DNA from: Actinomycetota bacterium
GTDB taxonomy: Bacteria > Actinomycetota > Thermoleophilia > Gaiellales > Gaiellaceae
Direction: 5' to 3'
NCBI GenBank assembly: GCA_005888315.1
Contig: VAWH01000027.1
Location: 1 to 42,309 of the forward strand
DNA length: 42,309 nucleotides
The translations under genes were made by a program, and so were the position numbers. The notes under the pieces were generated by a model, which was not told where the DNA came from, did not search any database, and saw only the letters and a list, made by a program, of their open reading frames with translations. The first letter of the stretch is position 1; every line of letters begins with the position of its first letter. Of this stretch, positions 8,505 through 16,943 are shown piece by piece.

Positions 8505-8891
8505 ATGAGCGGCGCGGCCGATAAACCCGGCTTGCGCGGCGATCGCGGTTCGACCTTCGCGCGCGGTCGCGCGGCCGAGCGTCGCGTCGCCTGGCATTAC
8601 CGGCTGCGTGGTTACCGGATCCTGGCACGGAACGTCCGCGCCGGCGGCGTCGAGCTCGACCTGATCGTGCGCCGCGGAAGGCGGCTCGTCTTCTGTGAGG
8701 TCAAGCTGAAGGAAGGGCCCGGGTACGGCGATCCGCTCGAGGCCGTGGATGAGTGGAAGCGCGAACGGTTGCGGCGCGGCGCGCAAGCCTGGCTGCACAC
8801 GAATCCCGACCTCTCCGCTCTCCAGGTCTGCTTTGACTTCGCCGCGGCTCGTCCGGCAGGAATCGAGGTCGTCGCCGACCCGCTCCACTAG
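8505..8891 (+). CDS. yraN: YraN/UPF0102 family nuclease-like protein
   Basis: 128 residues from ATG 8505. The family core starts at RGRAAERRVAWHYRLRGYRI and carries the restriction-nuclease-like motif GGVELDLIVRRG...FCEVK (Asp and Glu-x-Lys), followed by a basic helix (WKRERLRRGAQAWL). Cellular role unsettled; the fold suggests nucleic-acid cleavage or Holliday-junction processing. Its codons 2-17 come from copy B of a 47-bp direct repeat, so the first ~20 residues look recently acquired. TTG 8532, in frame and also inside the repeat, is an alternative start. Confidence 0.85.
   Translation: MSGAADKPGLRGDRGSTFARGRAAERRVAWHYRLRGYRILARNVRAGGVELDLIVRRGRRLVFCEVKLKEGPGYGDPLEAVDEWKRERLRRGAQAWLHTNPDLSALQVCFDFAAARPAGIEVVADPLH
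8509..8555. repeat. 47-bp direct repeat, copy B (within yraN)
   Basis: Second copy of the segment at 8396-8442, one substitution. It encodes the N-terminal residues of YraN upstream of the conserved core, so the duplication may have supplied the present start codon region. Confidence 0.85.
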
Positions 8892-8925
8892 GACTCACGC
8901 ATGGTTCGCCGAACAAACCGAGACC

Positions 8926-10038
8926 ATGGCCCCGACGCAGGACGCCCTCTATCGCGACCTCGAGCTCGACCTCTCGTGGTCCGAACGCGAGCTGCCGGAG
9001 CGCGAGCGGACGAAGCACGTCCACCGGTTGCACCCATACCTGGGCAAGTTCATCCCACAGCTTGTCGAGGCGCTCCTCGGCCGTTACTTCGCGCCGGGGC
9101 AGCACGTGCTCGACCCGTTCGCGGGTTCCGGGACGACGCTCGTGCAGGCGCTCGAGTCTGGCCTCGATGCGACCGGCGCCGACATCGCCGCCTTCAATTG
9201 CCTGCTGATGGAGGTGAAAACCCGGCGCTACAACCCCTTTGTGCTCGAGCGGGAGTTGCGGGCAGCTTGCGAGCGGATCGGCGAACTGTCGAGCGAACGG
9301 CCGCGCGGCTTTGTGCGCACGTGGTTCGCGCCGCAGGCGGCGCGCGAGTTGCTCGGCTTCGGCGAGCTCGTCGACGACTACATCAATGCTGACGTGCTGC
9401 GCGTTGTGCTTGGTCGCGCGGCGCGCTCGGCCCGGCGGACGACACATTTCGACCTCGACTTCCCGCGCGAGCCGCAGCACGAGGAGTACTGGTGCCATAA
9501 GCACAAGCGCGTCTGCCGTCCTGTGGGCGAGGCGGCGCCGTTCCTCCGCCGCTATGCGCTAGACACGCTCGAGCGGATCAAGGCGTTCTCGCGCTTGCGC
9601 GCGCGTGCGCGGGCGGGGTCGGTGCTGCACGGCGACGCGCGCGAGCTCGACTTCGGCGGGCCGTTCGACGGCGTCGTCACCTCGCCTCCGTATCCCGGAC
9701 TGATCGACTACCACGAGCAGCACCGCTACGCCTACGAGCTGCTGGGGCTCGACGACTGCAGCCAGCTCGAGGTTGGGGCGGGGGCGGCGGGGACGTCGCG
9801 GGCTGCGCTGGAGGCGTACTCCGACGGGATCGTCGCGACATTCGCGAACGTGCGGCGCTCGCTGCGTCCGGGCGCGCCGGTCGTGGTCGTCGTCAACGAT
9901 CGGCGTGGGCTCTACCCGGGCATCTTGGCGCGGTCGGGCCTGGTGGAGGAGCGGCGGCACCGGCGGCACGTGAACCGACGGACCGGGCGACGGGCAGGCG
10001 AGTACTTCGAGGACGTGCTTGTCTGCCGGTTCCACTGA
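8926..10038 (+). CDS. Solitary DNA methyltransferase (amino-group, TSPPY type)
   Basis: 370 residues from ATG 8926. Visible motifs are the SAM-binding motif I, VLDPFAGSGTT (61-71), and the catalytic motif IV, TSPPYPG (252-258), in that order. TSPPY suggests N4-cytosine methylation, although N6-adenine or an RNA target cannot be excluded. The N-terminal HPYLGKFIPQ segment and a CHKHKRVC cysteine/histidine cluster (190-197) are not part of the minimal fold; the cluster might bind zinc. No restriction endonuclease gene adjoins. It is inserted between yraN and comM-dprA, genes for DNA processing, and starts 34 nt after the yraN stop. Recognition sequence unknown. Confidence 0.85.
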   Translation: MAPTQDALYRDLELDLSWSERELPERERTKHVHRLHPYLGKFIPQLVEALLGRYFAPGQHVLDPFAGSGTTLVQALESGLDATGADIAAFNCLLMEVKTRRYNPFVLERELRAACERIGELSSERPRGFVRTWFAPQAARELLGFGELVDDYINADVLRVVLGRAARSARRTTHFDLDFPREPQHEEYWCHKHKRVCRPVGEAAPFLRRYALDTLERIKAFSRLRARARAGSVLHGDARELDFGGPFDGVVTSPPYPGLIDYHEQHRYAYELLGLDDCSQLEVGAGAAGTSRAALEAYSDGIVATFANVRRSLRPGAPVVVVVNDRRGLYPGILARSGLVEERRHRRHVNRRTGRRAGEYFEDVLVCRFH

Positions 10039-10079
10039 TTCGGCGCAGACTTGTGACAGACACGTAACCACCTCGCGGC

Positions 10080-10085
10080 TAGCGT
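10080..10085 (+). promoter_or_regulatory. -10 element TAGCGT, leaderless start of comM
   Basis: TAGCGT is followed by 7 nt and GTG 10093. The upstream 54-nt gap contains TTGTGACAGACACG, whose TTGTGA would be 23 nt from the -10, too far for a standard -35. No Shine-Dalgarno fits. Confidence 0.5.
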
Positions 10086-10092
10086 CGGCGAG

Positions 10093-11556
10093 GTGCTCGC
10101 ACGGACGATCACCCATGCGCTCGTCGGCCTGGATGCCCGGCGTGTCGAGGTGGAAGCGCACCTGCAGAACGGGCTGCCCGCGTTCGCGATCGTCGGTCTG
10201 CCCGATCGCGCCTGCCAGGAGGCAAAGCAGCGCGTCCGCAGCGGCATCACCTCGGCCGAGCTGAACTGGCCCGACCGGCGGCTGACGGTCAATCTCGCTC
10301 CGGCGGAGCTCCGGAAGGAAGGGTCCGGGTTCGATCTGCCGATCGCGCTGGCGGTGCTCGCGGCCTCGCGCCAGGTGACCGAGGAGAGCCTGCGCGGCCA
10401 CGCGGCGGTCGGCGAGCTCGCCCTCGACGGCCGCGTCCGGCCGGTCGCGGGCGTTCTCGCCGCCGCGGAGGGAGCGAAGGAGCAGGGGCTGTCACGTCTC
10501 TTCTGTGCCGCGGCCTCGGCGCCCGAGGCGGCGCTTGCGGGAATCGAGCCGGTGCCGTTGCATCATCTCGCCGAGGCGGCGTCGTACCTGCGCGGCGACT
10601 GGCAACCGGAACCCTTCGACGACGCGGGCGAGCTGCCGGCACCCGAGGGCCTGCCCGATCTCGCCGACGTCCGCGGTCAGGAGCGCGCGCGTCGCGCGCT
10701 CGAGCTCGCTGCGGCCGGGGGCCACAACCTGCTACTGGCGGGGCCGCCGGGCACGGGCAAGACAATGCTCGCCCGCCGGCTGACGGGGATCCTGCCGCCG
10801 CTGACGCGGGACGAGGCGCTTGAGGTGACGCGAATCCACTCGGTCGCCGGACTGCTCCCGCCGGGGCGGCCGCTCGTGACCGCGCCGCCGTTTCGGGCGC
10901 CGCACCACACGGCCTCGGCGCCGGCGATCGTCGGCGGCGGCTCCGGGCCTCGTCCCGGCGAGGCGAGCCTCGCACACCGCGGCGTGCTCTTCCTGGACGA
11001 GCTCGCAGAGTTCCCGCGGCCGACGCTCGAGGCCCTGCGCCAGCCGCTCGAGGACGGAGCGATCAGTATTGCCCGGGTCGAAGGCAAGGCCGTCTTCCCG
11101 GCGCGCTTTCAGCTCGTCGCGACGATGAACCTCTGCCCGTGCGGCGCCCGGGGCGACCCGGCCGCCGAATGCTCGTGCTCGGCGCAGCGGCTCGCCGCCT
11201 ACCGGGACAAGCTGTCTCGAGCCCTGCTCGACCGTTTCGACCTGCTCGTGACCGTGCCGCGTCCGCGCGCGGTCGAGCTCGCTGCGGCGCCTTCGGAGGC
11301 CTCGGAGCTCGCGCGCGAGCGGGTCGTGGCGGCGCGCGAGCGGCTGCGGGCGCAGCGCATCAGCCGGACCGATGGCGCCGAGGCCCTCTTGTCACGGGCG
11401 GTCGAGCGGCTGCCGCTCTCGGCGCGAGGCCGTGCCCGCGTGGCCCGGGTCGCCGCAACGGTCGCTTCGCTGGCGGGGGCCGAGCAGATCGAGCCCGAGC
11501 ACCTGGCCGAGGCGCTGTCGTTTCGAATGCCGAACGAGCTCGCCGTGGCCGCATGA
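10093..11556 (+). CDS. comM: ComM/YifB family Mg-chelatase-like AAA ATPase
   Basis: 487 residues, typical for the family, from GTG 10093. The N-terminal ChlI-like/Lon-protease-fold domain (~1-170; GLPDRACQEAKQRVR, LTVNLAPAELRKEGSGFDLP) precedes the AAA module, with Walker A AGPPGTGKT (~216-224), Walker B GVLFLDELAEF and the RAPHHTAS and LVATMNLCPCG signatures. ComM is a hexameric helicase that promotes branch migration during natural transformation in proteobacteria. Its stop overlaps the dprA start (ATGA), so the two are translated together, which supports a role in handling incoming single-stranded DNA. Confidence 0.95.
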   Translation: MLARTITHALVGLDARRVEVEAHLQNGLPAFAIVGLPDRACQEAKQRVRSGITSAELNWPDRRLTVNLAPAELRKEGSGFDLPIALAVLAASRQVTEESLRGHAAVGELALDGRVRPVAGVLAAAEGAKEQGLSRLFCAAASAPEAALAGIEPVPLHHLAEAASYLRGDWQPEPFDDAGELPAPEGLPDLADVRGQERARRALELAAAGGHNLLLAGPPGTGKTMLARRLTGILPPLTRDEALEVTRIHSVAGLLPPGRPLVTAPPFRAPHHTASAPAIVGGGSGPRPGEASLAHRGVLFLDELAEFPRPTLEALRQPLEDGAISIARVEGKAVFPARFQLVATMNLCPCGARGDPAAECSCSAQRLAAYRDKLSRALLDRFDLLVTVPRPRAVELAAAPSEASELARERVVAARERLRAQRISRTDGAEALLSRAVERLPLSARGRARVARVAATVASLAGAEQIEPEHLAEALSFRMPNELAVAA

Positions 11557-12437
11557 GCACAGCTGCGATCGAGACGGTGAGCCGGATTAGGAAGCTGGGG
11601 CGGGCCGAGTTCCCGGAGCTGCTGCGGCAGATCCATGATCCTCCGCGGGCGTTGTTTCTGCGAGGGGCAGGCGATGTCGATCTCCTCGCGCGGCCGGCGG
11701 TGGCAATCGTCGGCGCGCGGGCGTGTTCGCCCTACGGCGCCCAGGTTGCCCGCATGCTCGGCCGCGAGCTCGCGGCGGCCGGCTTGGTCGTCGTCAGCGG
11801 CCTCGCGCGAGGGGTCGACGGCGAGGCGCACCGCGGCGCACTCGAGGCGGAGGGCCTGACGGTGGCGGTGCTCGGCTGTGGCATCGACCGGGACTATCCG
11901 GCCGCTCATGCAGAGCTAGGGCGGCGGATCTGCGAGCGAGGCCTCATCGTCTCCGAATACGAGCCGGGCGTCGAGCCGGCGCCCTGGCGGTTTCCGGCGC
12001 GGAATCGGATCATCGCCGGCCTCGCGGCGGCGACGGTCATCGTCGAAGCGCGCGAGCGGAGCGGCGCCTTGATCACGGCCGACTTCGCGCTCGAGGACGG
12101 CCGCGAGGTCTTCGCGGTCCCCGGCGAGATCACCGGCTCGCTGGCGACGGGGACAAACCGGCTGCTCCGGCAGGGAGCGACGCCGCTGACATCGGCGGAG
12201 GACGTACTCGAGTTGTTCGGCCTCGCCGCATCGCAGCGGCGGCAGGCGCCGTCCGTCGGCGCGAATGCAGGTGCGGTACTCGGGCAACTCGCGGACGGCG
12301 CGGCGACCGCGGACGAGCTCGCGCGCGCAACCGGGCTCGAGCCCGGGCCGCTCGCAGCCGCGCTCGCCGAGCTCGAGCTCGTAGGCCTCGCCACCGAGGC
12401 CGCCGGCCGCTACAGGGGGGTGATGCCGCCGGGTTAG
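11553..12437 (+). CDS. dprA: DNA-processing protein DprA
   Basis: 294 residues, with ATG overlapping the comM stop by 4 nt. The Rossmann-like core shows AIVGARACSPYGAQVARMLG, SGLARGVDGEAHRGAL, VLGCGIDRDYPAAH, the FPARNRIIAGL segment and ERSGALITADFALEDGREVF. The C-terminal ~55 residues form a winged-helix-like domain (ELARATGLEPGPLAAALAEL). DprA loads RecA on single-stranded DNA entering the cell. The TAG stop is the first half of the -10 box proposed for the next gene. Confidence 0.95.
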   Translation: MSTAAIETVSRIRKLGRAEFPELLRQIHDPPRALFLRGAGDVDLLARPAVAIVGARACSPYGAQVARMLGRELAAAGLVVVSGLARGVDGEAHRGALEAEGLTVAVLGCGIDRDYPAAHAELGRRICERGLIVSEYEPGVEPAPWRFPARNRIIAGLAAATVIVEARERSGALITADFALEDGREVFAVPGEITGSLATGTNRLLRQGATPLTSAEDVLELFGLAASQRRQAPSVGANAGAVLGQLADGAATADELARATGLEPGPLAAALAELELVGLATEAAGRYRGVMPPG

Positions 12438-12440
12438 CAT
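12435..12440 (+). promoter_or_regulatory. -10 element TAGCAT formed from the dprA stop codon
   Basis: The TAG of dprA begins TAGCAT. Six nt later comes ATC 12447, in frame with the following oxidoreductase. The spacing equals that of the other leaderless starts and is the main argument for an ATC start there. Confidence 0.4.
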
Positions 12441-12446
12441 CGGACA

Positions 12447-13580
12447 ATCGAGACAATCGAGAGCCCGTACTGGCTCGAGGACGCCTCGCCCGCGCTCCCG
12501 AAGCGGCGCCATTCCGGCCGCGTCGACGTGGCCATCGTGGGGGCCGGCGTCACCGGCTGCTCGTGTGCGCTCACGCTCGCTCACGCGGGGCTGCGTGTCC
12601 GCGTGCACGAGGCCCGCGAGGTGGCGAGCGGCGCGAGCGGTCGCAACGGCGGTTTCGCTTTGCGCGGAGGCGCGCCGCCGTACGACGTCGCGCGTGCCCA
12701 GCTGGGCGCTGAGCGCGCCGCGGCCCTCTGGCGCCTGACCGAACGCGCCCTCGAGCGGTTGGCTGAGCTCGCCGGGGACGCCTTCCGGCGGACCGGGAGC
12801 CTGCGGCTCGCGGCCGACGACGATGAGGCGACCGCGTTGCGAGCCGAATACGAAGCGCTGCGCGCTGACGGCTTCGAGGCCGAATGGCGTCGCGAGCCCG
12901 ACGGCCGTCTAGCCGGCCGCTTTCACGGAGCGATCTTTCACCCGCGCGACGGGTCGATTCACCCTGCCCGATGGGTTCGCGGACTGGCGCTGCGCGCGGC
13001 GGAGGCCGGGGCCGACATCCGCGAGCGCGATCCCGTCACGACAGTCGACGAGCTCGATGCCGACCACGTCGTGATCGCGACCGACGGGTACACGCGCGGC
13101 CTGCTCGAGCAGCTCGACCGCGCGGTCAGGCCGACACGCGGCCAGGTCATCGCCACGGAACCGCTGAATGCGGAGTACTTCGCCTGCCCGCACTACGCCC
13201 GCTATGGCTACGAGTACTGGCAGCAGACGGAGGATCCCCGGCTTGTGCTCGGCGGCTTCCGGGACAGCGCCCTCGAGGACGAGTTCACGGCGGAGGAGAC
13301 GACGACGCCCGGTATCCAGACGCGGCTGGAAGCATTCGCGCGCGAGCTCCTCGGCTGGGCGCCGAAGATCACCCACCGGTGGTCCGGGATCTTCGGCGTC
13401 ACCCACGACTTGCTGCCGCTCGCGGGCCCGGTCCCCGGGCGCGCCGGCCTCTGGGTCTCGTGCGGCTACTCAGGCCACGGCAACGTGCTCGGGCTCGCGT
13501 GCGGTGACCTGGTTGCGCGAGCGATCATCGAACAGTCGCCCCCGGAACTGGCTCTCTTCGATCCTGCGCGGGCGTTCTGA
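12447..13580 (+). CDS. FAD-dependent amine oxidoreductase (DAO family)
   Basis: The Rossmann FAD motif VAIVGAGVTGCSCALTLAHA starts at GTG 12528, but the frame is open upstream and encodes IETIESPYWLEDASPALPKR, a segment that resembles the N-terminus of GlpO/PuuB-like oxidases and should belong to the protein. No ATG, GTG or TTG occurs in frame between the dprA stop and GTG 12528, so I start it at ATC 12447 (377 residues); the conservative alternative is 12528 (350 residues). GASGRNGGFALRGG and the C-terminal SGIFGVTHDLLPLAGPVP...GYSGHGNVLG motifs are typical of this family. It oxidises a secondary or primary amine; the substrate is unknown. Convergent with the next gene, 20 nt apart. Confidence 0.8.
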   Translation: METIESPYWLEDASPALPKRRHSGRVDVAIVGAGVTGCSCALTLAHAGLRVRVHEAREVASGASGRNGGFALRGGAPPYDVARAQLGAERAAALWRLTERALERLAELAGDAFRRTGSLRLAADDDEATALRAEYEALRADGFEAEWRREPDGRLAGRFHGAIFHPRDGSIHPARWVRGLALRAAEAGADIRERDPVTTVDELDADHVVIATDGYTRGLLEQLDRAVRPTRGQVIATEPLNAEYFACPHYARYGYEYWQQTEDPRLVLGGFRDSALEDEFTAEETTTPGIQTRLEAFARELLGWAPKITHRWSGIFGVTHDLLPLAGPVPGRAGLWVSCGYSGHGNVLGLACGDLVARAIIEQSPPELALFDPARAF

Positions 13581-13600
13581 CCGCAGAGTTCGCGGCGCGG

Positions 13601-14536
13601 CTAGAGGTCGATCACCGCAAGGTCCAGCGCGTCGGCCCGCTCCATCGCAGCGAGGGCAATCGCCAGGTCCTGGATCGCGAGCCCGGTCGAGTCGAAGGCC
13701 GTGACTTGCTCGTCGGACTCGCGACCCTGAGCCGTGCCTACGAGCACGTCGCCGAGCTGCGTCACATCGTCGCGTGTGAGCGCGCCTGGTTCGACCGCGT
13801 GCACGAGCTCGCCGTTGTGGCTCGCCTGTTCCCAGTCGTCGCAGAAGACACGGACGCGGGCGAGCTCCTCGACGGCGATCTCGGCCTTGCCGGGCCCGTC
13901 TGCGCCCATCAGGCTGACGTGTTGTCCGGGCCGTAGCGAACCCTCTTTGAGCAGGATCTCGTGGCCGGGAGTGACGGTGACGAGCAGGTCGGCGGCGAGC
14001 GCCTCTTGGCGCGATCCCGCGACGCGCGCGCCGATCTCATCGGCGGCCGCGCGCGCGCGCTCGTCGTCGACGTCCCAGAGCGCAACGTCGCGTCCGCGCG
14101 CGAGAAACGTCTTCGCGGCGGCGCGGCCGTTGACGCCGGCGCCGATCACCGCTGCCGTCTGGGCATCTCGCCGGCCGAGCTCTTCGGCGGCGACGATGGC
14201 AGCCGCACCGGTGCGCAACGCCGTCACGGCGCCGGCGTCGAGGGCGGCGCGCAGCGATCCGTCGGAAGCGTCCGACAGCAGTACGAGCCCGGTCACGGTC
14301 GGCAGACCGCGCGCCGGGTTGCCGGGGAAGGACGTGACCCACTTGAGCAGCGCGTGGCCGCCGCCGAGCGCGGGCATCGCTCGAAAATCGCCGGCGGGGT
14401 AGGCCGGCACGTACACCTTGGGCGGCATCGTCCATTCGCCCTGGGCGTAGGCGACGAAGGCGTCGCGAACGGCCTCGACCGCCCGTTCGGGCGAGACCGC
14501 GTTCACGACTTGGCTCGCGGGGAAGAACGGAACCAT
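13601..14536 (-). CDS. Ornithine cyclodeaminase/mu-crystallin family protein
   Basis: 311 residues from ATG 14536. The N-terminal part has PPKVYVP, the segment FRAMPALGGGHALLKWVTSF and LPTVTGLVLLSDASDG; the Rossmann NAD-binding part has AAVIGAGVNGRAAAKTFLA. These place it in the OCD family, whose members include ornithine cyclodeaminase, alanine dehydrogenase (archaeal type) and ketimine reductase. The sequence alone does not choose among them. A TACGCT hexamer lies 8 nt before the ATG, near-leaderless spacing. It converges on the amine oxidoreductase, so an imino/amino acid link is possible but unproven. Confidence 0.85.
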   Translation of the reverse strand: MVPFFPASQVVNAVSPERAVEAVRDAFVAYAQGEWTMPPKVYVPAYPAGDFRAMPALGGGHALLKWVTSFPGNPARGLPTVTGLVLLSDASDGSLRAALDAGAVTALRTGAAAIVAAEELGRRDAQTAAVIGAGVNGRAAAKTFLARGRDVALWDVDDERARAAADEIGARVAGSRQEALAADLLVTVTPGHEILLKEGSLRPGQHVSLMGADGPGKAEIAVEELARVRVFCDDWEQASHNGELVHAVEPGALTRDDVTQLGDVLVGTAQGRESDEQVTAFDSTGLAIQDLAIALAAMERADALDLAVIDL

Positions 14537-14564
14537 CGCGGGCAAGCGTAGTGCGACGGAGTGT

Positions 14565-15191
14565 GTGAGATTGCGGCTCATGCGCTGGGCGATTCCGATC
14601 ACAGCCCTGCTCGTCGCCGCCGCGGCCTGTAGCTCCGGCCACCGGTCCGCCACGCGAGTTGGCATCTCGGAGAAGGGCCGGATCGGCCCGTTGAGGATGG
14701 AGCGAAGCAGCCGCGCAAACGTGATCGCATTCCTGGGCAGGCCTGACGCCGAGCGCCGAGGCAGTGAATTTGGCGGCCCGCCGTTCCGGGCGCTCGGCTA
14801 CGAATGCTCCCGGAGCCACAAAGACGACGCCTTCCCGCAGCTCGAAACGTCGCGAGGCCGGAGCGGCCCTTCCTGTAGGACCGTCTTCTGGATCAACGAA
14901 CGGACCGGGACGCTCGGGGATTTCTACACGACCTCTCGCCGCTACTCCGAGAGCCACGGCGTCCGCATCGGGATGAAGACCGCCGAGGCCGAACACCTGC
15001 TCGGCCAGCGCGTCTTCGTCGGCTGCGAGGCGAGCATCCCTCTCGGAAAGCTTCCGCTCACGATCGCCTTCAGCGGCGGCGCGCCGCGAAAGACACACCC
15101 CTCATCGGCGCTGCACCTCATCGGCGGCCACGTCTACGCGTTCGTCCTGCACGGCTTGTACAGCGACGTCGGGATCTTCGACTGTCTGTAG
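14565..15191 (+). CDS. Putative secreted lipoprotein of unknown function
   Basis: 208 residues from GTG 14565, or 203 from ATG 14580. The N-terminus is a short basic stretch, a hydrophobic run (WAIPITALLVAAAA) and a cysteine followed by SSG, which fits a lipoprotein signal with a non-canonical lipobox (AAAC). The mature part has GISEKGRIGPLRMERSS, three to four further cysteines (e.g. CSRSHKDD, CRTVFW, GCEAS) and the pattern GVRIGMKTAEAEHLLGQ, which recalls proteins that repeat a 'rIGps.sraeV..llGk' unit. Function not recognised. Divergent from the OCD-family gene (28 nt between starts) and convergent with pntB (4 nt gap). Confidence 0.7.
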   Translation: MRLRLMRWAIPITALLVAAAACSSGHRSATRVGISEKGRIGPLRMERSSRANVIAFLGRPDAERRGSEFGGPPFRALGYECSRSHKDDAFPQLETSRGRSGPSCRTVFWINERTGTLGDFYTTSRRYSESHGVRIGMKTAEAEHLLGQRVFVGCEASIPLGKLPLTIAFSGGAPRKTHPSSALHLIGGHVYAFVLHGLYSDVGIFDCL

Positions 15192-15195
15192 CCGC

Positions 15196-16587
15196 CTAGA
15201 GACTCTTGACGTCGGCGATCAGCTTCGTGATCGAATCCTTCGCGTCTCCGAACAGCATCACCGTCTTCGGGTTGTAGAAGAGCGGGTTCTCGATTCCCGC
15301 GAAGCCAGGGTTCATGCTGCGCTTGAGCACGACGACGGCATTCGCCTGGTCGACGTTCAAGATCGGCATGCCGTAGATCGGACTTCCCTGGTTGTTGCGG
15401 GCGTCCGGGTTGACGACGTCGTTGGCGCCCACGACCACGGCGACGTCGGTGCGGCGGAACTCAGCATTCGCGTCGTCCATCTCCTCGAGCTGGGGATACG
15501 GCACGTTCGCCTCGGCGAGCAGGACGTTCATGTGTCCGGGCATCCGCCCCGCGACCGGATGGATCGCGTACGAGACCTCGACGCCTTTCTGCTCGAGGAG
15601 GTCGGCCAGCTGCCGAACGTCGTGCTGGGCCTGAGCGACCGCGAGACCGTAGCCGGGGATGAAGACGACCTTGTGCGCGTAGGCGAGCATCACGGCGATG
15701 TCCTCGGCGCTCGCCGACCGAACCGTCCCGCCATCCGTCTCCGCGGTGGCGGCCGCCTGCGGAGTCACCTGGCCGAAGGCGCCGAAGAGCACGTTCGCGA
15801 TCGAGCGGTTCATCGCCCGGCCCATCAGGATCGTAAGCAGCGTTCCCGAAGCGCCGACGAGCATGCCGCTGACGATCAGGACGTTGTTCTCGAGCTCGAA
15901 TCCGGTCGCCGCCGCCGCGAGGCCCGTGAAAGCATTCAGCAGCGAAATCACAACCGGCATATCCGCGCCGCCGATCGGAAGCACGAAGAGGACGCCGAGG
16001 ATGAGCGCGCCGACGATCAGCGCGACGATCAGCCACTGCTGCTCGGAACCCGCAACGATGGCTACGCCTGCCGCGACGACCGCGGCGAGGAGCAAGCCGT
16101 TCACGAACTGTTGGCCTGGATAGACGATCGGCCGCCCCTGGATCAGCTCCTGCAGCTTCGCGAAGGCGACCATCGAGCCCGCGAAAGAGATCGCTCCGAT
16201 CAGCGCCGAGAGGATGATCGAAACGCTGATGTCTCCGTGCAGCCGGCCCGGATCGGGGGCGATGTTGTGAAACTCGGCAAGCGAGATCAACGCGGCCGCG
16301 CCGCCGCCGACGCCGTTGAACAGCGCCACCATCTGCGGCATCGCGGTCATCTTCACGCGCCGGGCGGCAACTGCCCCGAAGGCGCCGCCGATCGCCATCC
16401 CGACGAGGATCTCCCAGTAGCTGACGACGGACTTCTGCGCGAACGTGACCGCGACCGCGACCAGCATCCCCACGGCACCGATCCAGTTTCCGCGCCGGGC
16501 CGTCGCCGGGCTCGACAGGAATTTCAGCGCCAGGATGAAGGCGACGATTGTCGCCAGGTAGGCGAAGTCAGTCGCTACCCGGCCCAT
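15196..16587 (-). CDS. pntB: NAD(P) transhydrogenase subunit beta
   Basis: 463 residues from ATG 16587. The membrane part (~1-260) has about nine hydrophobic segments. The NADP(H)-binding domain III follows, with VFIPGYGLAVAQAQHDVRQL, AIHPVAGRMPGHMNVLLAEA, VGANDVVNP and MPILNVDQA, all characteristic. With the two alpha subunits it transfers hydride from NADH to NADP+ driven by proton re-entry, supplying NADPH. Starts inside the last 20 nt of pntAB. Confidence 0.96.
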   Translation of the reverse strand: MGRVATDFAYLATIVAFILALKFLSSPATARRGNWIGAVGMLVAVAVTFAQKSVVSYWEILVGMAIGGAFGAVAARRVKMTAMPQMVALFNGVGGGAAALISLAEFHNIAPDPGRLHGDISVSIILSALIGAISFAGSMVAFAKLQELIQGRPIVYPGQQFVNGLLLAAVVAAGVAIVAGSEQQWLIVALIVGALILGVLFVLPIGGADMPVVISLLNAFTGLAAAATGFELENNVLIVSGMLVGASGTLLTILMGRAMNRSIANVLFGAFGQVTPQAAATAETDGGTVRSASAEDIAVMLAYAHKVVFIPGYGLAVAQAQHDVRQLADLLEQKGVEVSYAIHPVAGRMPGHMNVLLAEANVPYPQLEEMDDANAEFRRTDVAVVVGANDVVNPDARNNQGSPIYGMPILNVDQANAVVVLKRSMNPGFAGIENPLFYNPKTVMLFGDAKDSITKLIADVKSL

Positions 16588-16891
16588 CGGGCTCCCGCGT
16601 CTCACGCTTCCTGAACATCTCGAGCATCCGGTCGGTGACGACGAAGCCGCCGACGACATTGGCCGAGGCGAGCACGACGGCGATCAGGCCGACGACGGTC
16701 GTCAGCGTGTCCTTGTGGTCAAGCCCGGCGACGAGCATCGCGCCGACGATCACGATCCCATGGATCGCGTTCGTGCCCGACATGAGCGGCGTGTGCAGCA
16801 GGGTCGGCACCTTCGAGATGACCTCGAAGCCGAGGAAGATCGCGAGCACGAGGATCGTCACCTCGAAGGCGAGCAGCAAGCCATGACTCAT
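16568..16891 (-). CDS. pntAB: NAD(P) transhydrogenase subunit alpha, membrane part
   Basis: 107 residues from ATG 16891, with three to four membrane segments and the conserved VPTLLHTPLMSGTNAIHGI sequence. It is the separate membrane domain found in split transhydrogenases such as that of Rhodospirillum (PntAB). It lies 166 nt after pntAA and overlaps pntB. Confidence 0.95.
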   Translation of the reverse strand: MSHGLLLAFEVTILVLAIFLGFEVISKVPTLLHTPLMSGTNAIHGIVIVGAMLVAGLDHKDTLTTVVGLIAVVLASANVVGGFVVTDRMLEMFRKRETREPDGPGSD

Positions 16892-16943
16892 CCCGACAGC
16901 CCCTTTCCAGCCAGCTCTGTTTGGGGGGACGCGACCCCGTAAC

